From positions 109,775 through 173,774 of the forward strand of contig NZ_JACJVP010000023.1 in assembly GCF_014212125.1 (NCBI RefSeq): DNA of 64,000 bases, written 5' to 3'. Positions 58,184 through 64,000 of this stretch are shown here, one piece after another. The notes beneath the pieces were generated by a model. That model had not been told where the DNA came from. It saw nothing but the letters and a program-made list of their open reading frames with translations, and made no database searches. The position numbers were made by a program, and so were the translations under genes. Numbering within the stretch: the first letter of the stretch is position 1; every line of letters starts with the position of its first letter. This stretch comes from Cohnella nanjingensis. GTDB lineage: Bacteria > Bacillota > Bacilli > Paenibacillales > Paenibacillaceae.

Positions 58184-58240
58184 ACACATATTGTAGCATT
58201 ATTCACCTTCACTCTACGATACATTATGTAACAAGTCAAT
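58184..58240 (-). promoter_or_regulatory. LCP gene promoter with two GATACA-type operators
   Basis: Minus strand: -35 TTGACT (58240-58235), 17-bp spacer, -10 TAGAGT (58217-58212). Operator GATACATTATGTAAC (58219-58233) fills the spacer, and GACACATATTGTAGC (58184-58198) lies just downstream. The centres are 35 bp apart, the same geometry as at 21.1 and 39.4 kb. Confidence 0.75.
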
Positions 58241-58269
58241 CTTGTATACGTATCTTCTCCGAAACGACA

Positions 58270-58294
58270 AACACCCCTGGGTTCCCGGGGTGTT
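58270..58294 (-). terminator. Terminator after the PilZ-like gene
   Basis: Stem AACACCCC / GGGGTGTT with a 9-base loop, followed on the minus strand by TTGTCGTTT. It lies about 70 bases past the PilZ-like stop codon and just before the LCP promoter. Confidence 0.6.
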
Positions 58295-58362
58295 GTCACA
58301 TTCGGCCGACGCGACGGTTCGTCTACCTTCCTATTCAATACGACTGCAGGCAGGACCGGCGC

Positions 58363-58830
58363 CTAGGCTTGTTCGCCGCCCGGACGAGGACCGGTTCCGC
58401 GCGTTCTCTCCGTTCCGAACGACGTTCTGCCATACAGGGCGTGAATCTTCCGAATCGCGGGAGAACAACGGGCGAGTCTCAGATTGAGCGCCCGTGTCAA
58501 GAGAAGCTTCATCGCCGGATTGCGATCCATCTCCACCCCGTACTCCCACCATTGCCCTTCCCGTTCCGCCCGCCTGACGCGCCCTCGCGCTTCCAAGAGG
58601 TACCCTTCCATGCCGAAGCGCAGCGCGACCCGCCAATCGCCTTCGGGCTTCAAGATCAGCGTCGTCTTGAACCGCAAGCCGTCCGGATTCAGATTCAGCA
58701 GCAGCACGTTATGCGATTTGGTATCGACGGCGCGTCCCCCGACCTCGATGATGCGCATCTCGGCGATGACGCTCTCGTACAAAGCCATCGGGACATACTT
58801 CCGTTGTGCGACCAGCTCATCTTCTCTCAT
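58363..58830 (-). CDS. PilZ-domain-like protein
   Basis: A 155-residue cytoplasmic protein. YVPMALYESVIAEMRIIEVGGRAVDTKSHNVLLLNLNPDGLRFKTTL resembles the Paenibacillus PilZ proteins: a beta-barrel with N-x-N-x-x-G (family D/NxSxxG) near residue 48. The N-terminal RxxxR motif that binds the second part of cyclic di-GMP is not seen (only RKY), so binding is uncertain. The last 45 residues are basic (LNLRLARCSPAIRKI, then an Arg/Gly-rich tail). Its promoter carries the same operators as the polymer genes, suggesting it tunes polymer synthesis after translation. The ATG at 58830 has GGAG eight bases upstream. Confidence 0.65.
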   Translation of the reverse strand: MREDELVAQRKYVPMALYESVIAEMRIIEVGGRAVDTKSHNVLLLNLNPDGLRFKTTLILKPEGDWRVALRFGMEGYLLEARGRVRRAEREGQWWEYGVEMDRNPAMKLLLTRALNLRLARCSPAIRKIHALYGRTSFGTERTRGTGPRPGGEQA

Positions 58831-58856
58831 CTGGGCATCTCCGAAACGACAGTTTT

Positions 58857-58912
58857 GATACATAATGTATCATATTTCCCCTAACAATATGATACGGTTT
58901 GTAAGATGTCAA
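58857..58912 (-). promoter_or_regulatory. PilZ-like gene promoter with two GATACA-type operators
   Basis: Minus strand: -35 TTGACA (58912-58907), 17-bp spacer, -10 TATTGT (58889-58884). GATACGGTTTGTAAG (58891-58905) fills the spacer; the perfect palindrome GATACATAATGTATC (58857-58871) is downstream. The centres are 34 bp apart. Confidence 0.75.
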
Positions 58913-59034
58913 GCCTTTTCTCGCGATACAAGCATTCCCCGAAGATGTGACAAAACGAAGGAATAAACTTCCTTTTTCTGACCTAGAATAGATAGAAAAC
59001 GGTTGCTTGCGATGAATCTTGGCTTTTGTGCGCA

Positions 59035-59084
59035 AATTGCGACGTTTTGTCGCAATTGATGCAAACGTATCGTTTCCATATTAT
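59035..59084 (+). promoter_or_regulatory. xre promoter with a distinct inverted-repeat operator
   Basis: A perfect 9-bp inverted repeat AATTGCGAC-GTTTT-GTCGCAATT (59035-59057) ends at the -35 TTGATG (59056-59061), followed after 17 bp by -10 TATTAT (59079-59084). A partial copy (GTGACAAAACG) lies about 90 bases upstream near 58947. Different from the GATACA-type operator; probably autoregulatory for the XRE protein. Confidence 0.6.
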
Positions 59085-59118
59085 GATGAAGACAGAAGAG
59101 GCAAAGGAGGGAATATTG

Positions 59119-59490
59119 ATGAATATTGGCAGCCGTATCGCGTACCTACGGGATCAACGCGGTCTTACGCAGGAAGAATTGTCTTCTTCCCTGGGCATAT
59201 CGCGTGCGGCCCTGTCTCACTACGAGAAGAACAGGCGGGAGCCCGACACCGAGACGCTGACGAAGCTTGCAGATCTGTTCCACGTCTCGATCGATTATCT
59301 CGTCGGCAGGACCCAGCAGCCCCACATGACGCTCGATGACGACGTTCGCCAATTCGCGGACCAGCTGGAGCTGTCGGATGCGGATCGGCTGTTGGAGAAG
59401 TTCGCCCTCACCGTAGACGGAAGGCAGCTGACGCCGGAAGAAGCCAAGCGATTCATCGCTTTTATCCGAGCGGAGCGTTCCATGAACTGA
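59119..59490 (+). CDS. XRE-family transcriptional regulator
   Basis: A 123-residue DNA-binding protein. Residues 1-65 form a Cro/C1 helix-turn-helix: GSRIAYLRDQRGLTQEELSSSLGISRAALSHYEKNRREPDTETLTKLADLFHVSIDYLVGR is split here only by loops, with the recognition helix at SRAALSHYE. Residues 70-123 are helical and acidic, ending LTPEEAKRFIAFIRAERSM, reminiscent of the short SinR/SinI-type multimerisation hook. The ATG at 59119 has AAAGGAGG nine bases upstream; an open frame runs further upstream but has no ribosome site. Next to exopolysaccharide genes, it could be their regulator, but its own promoter has a different operator. Confidence 0.9.
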   Translation: MNIGSRIAYLRDQRGLTQEELSSSLGISRAALSHYEKNRREPDTETLTKLADLFHVSIDYLVGRTQQPHMTLDDDVRQFADQLELSDADRLLEKFALTVDGRQLTPEEAKRFIAFIRAERSMN

Positions 59491-59508
59491 GGGACCCGCC
59501 ATCGCATG

Positions 59509-59558
59509 AAAAAACCTCCAAACGGCGTCTTCAGACGCTCTGATTAGAGGTTTTTTTT
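59509..59558. terminator. Bidirectional terminator after xre
   Basis: Outer stem AAAAAACCTC / GAGGTTTTTT with an inner perfect GCGTCT / AGACGC hairpin, followed by eight T on the plus strand and preceded by six A. It stops xre and, on the other strand, the small ORF ending at 59569. Confidence 0.8.
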
Positions 59559-59568
59559 GCGCTTTCAT

Positions 59569-59718
59569 TTACGAGGATATCTTTTGATCGCCCGACCCTT
59601 TCGCCCGTTCTTCTTCCCATCGTTCGCGATCGATGCCGAGTTCAGTCAGGATTTTATGTATGTCGATTTCGATCGGCCGCTGCTCTTCGGATGAATTCAA
59701 ACTCAAATCCCTCGCCAT
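59569..59718 (-). CDS. Small hypothetical protein (49 codons)
   Basis: Acidic 49-residue product MARDLSLNSSEEQRPIEID..., ending in a helix-like ILTELGIDRERWEEERAKG. Transcribed convergently towards xre and sharing its terminator. A TATAAT on the minus strand near 59776-59771 could be its -10. The ribosome site is weak (GAGAGGG 13 bases upstream), and the frame is open further upstream. I do not recognise a family. Its size and location beside an XRE regulator recall small antagonists such as SinI, but the sequence gives no direct support for that. Confidence 0.45.
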   Translation of the reverse strand: MARDLSLNSSEEQRPIEIDIHKILTELGIDRERWEEERAKGSGDQKISS

Positions 59719-59951
59719 CTCCGCACCCAAACCCTCTCTCTGGAAAAGGATACCTAATTCAACTAAATTTATTATAGAGTATGGGACTTGCGGAGGGTGT
59801 CGAGTGATGGATGTCCGCAGCAATTTTTTCTAGTAGGTTCTGTCGAATGAGATGCTATTTTCTCGAAATGTCTGCCAGTCAGAAAAGATTCTCTTTTCCG
59901 GCACGATTCTCCCCATCGGAGAGAAAGAGTTTGCAAGAATATCCGTTGCGC

Positions 59952-59989
59952 AAAAAAAAAACCGGATTCGGCCAGTTGGCCGAACCCGG
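59952..59989 (-). terminator. Rho-independent terminator of gltB
   Basis: Stem CCGGGTTCGGCC / GGCCGAATCCGG (one mismatch) with a 4-base loop, followed by ten T on the minus strand. It lies 26 bases past the gltB stop codon. Confidence 0.88.
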
Positions 59990-60015
59990 GATTGTTGCGA
60001 AGCTTGGCGAATCGA

Positions 60016-64000
<3,985 letters not shown>

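Noticed and set aside
59026..59118. Upstream extension of the XRE protein starting MCANCDV
   Set aside because: No ribosome site precedes it, it would cover the promoter, and the ATG at 59119 has an excellent AAAGGAGG.
59824..59951. Short plus-strand ORF reading ILFSGTILPIGEKEFARIS before the gltB terminator
   Set aside because: No ribosome site or recognisable family, and the frame runs into the terminator and gltB antisense.

Overview
The window is high-GC, gene-dense Firmicutes DNA, most likely from the Paenibacillaceae (Paenibacillus/Cohnella-like). This rests on strong AGGAGG-type ribosome sites with ATG/GTG/TTG starts, a GtaB-like GalU, teichuronic-acid-type genes, split Wzz/Wze capsule regulators, an LCP protein and a Tat-exported beta-helix protein. 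No tRNA, rRNA, CRISPR array or intact insertion sequence was seen. Almost everything is on the minus strand; the exceptions are a five-gene plus-strand block (24.5-31.2 kb) and an XRE regulator at 59.1 kb.

Layout: 0-1.4 kb, an ABC-2 type transporter (permease cut by the window edge). 1.6-24.3 kb, a first exopolysaccharide locus: spsF-like cytidylyltransferase, aldo/keto reductase and class III aminotransferase; a Wzz/Wze pair; then a long operon with PseB, PseC, PseG, an N-formyltransferase, PseI, VanZ, five glycosyltransferase-type proteins, a MurJ-type flippase, a Wzy-type polymerase and two paralogous beta-helix proteins. 24.5-31.2 kb, a plus-strand block of two DUF4910 metallopeptidase-fold proteins, an unrecognised 527-residue protein, an SGNH-like protein whose catalytic Ser is Glu, and an AT-rich, probably acquired, acyltransferase. 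31.2-39.3 kb, a colanic-acid-like GDP-fucose operon (galU, wcaJ-like, fcl, gmd, wcaI-like, wcaF-like, manC-like, FemAB-like). 39.7-55.4 kb, a second polymer operon (GumK/TuaH-like, ugd, wzz, wze, pyruvyltransferase, two GT2, two GT4, wzy, O-acyltransferase, PP-loop protein, wzx, membrane-anchored beta-helix protein). 55.7-58.8 kb, a GT4, a zinc-ribbon ORF, an LCP protein and a PilZ-like protein. 59.1-64 kb, the XRE regulator, a 49-codon ORF and gltB (5' end cut off).

The loci appear to encode two Wzx/Wzy-type polymers: one built on a pseudaminic-acid-type nonulosonate that may be N-formylated, the other containing GDP-fucose and UDP-glucuronate derived sugars with pyruvyl and acetyl groups.

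The most notable signal is regulatory. A 15-bp palindrome, GATACA-N3-TGTATC, occurs 17 times at nine intergenic positions, usually as pairs with centres 32-35 bp apart. It lies before every exopolysaccharide transcription unit I can delimit and is absent before the neighbouring ABC transporter, xre and gltB genes. At five promoters one copy fills the 17-bp spacer between the -35 and -10 boxes, and at a sixth it overlaps the -10. This looks like one repressor co-ordinating both polymers, the orphan plus-strand cassette and a PilZ-like protein.
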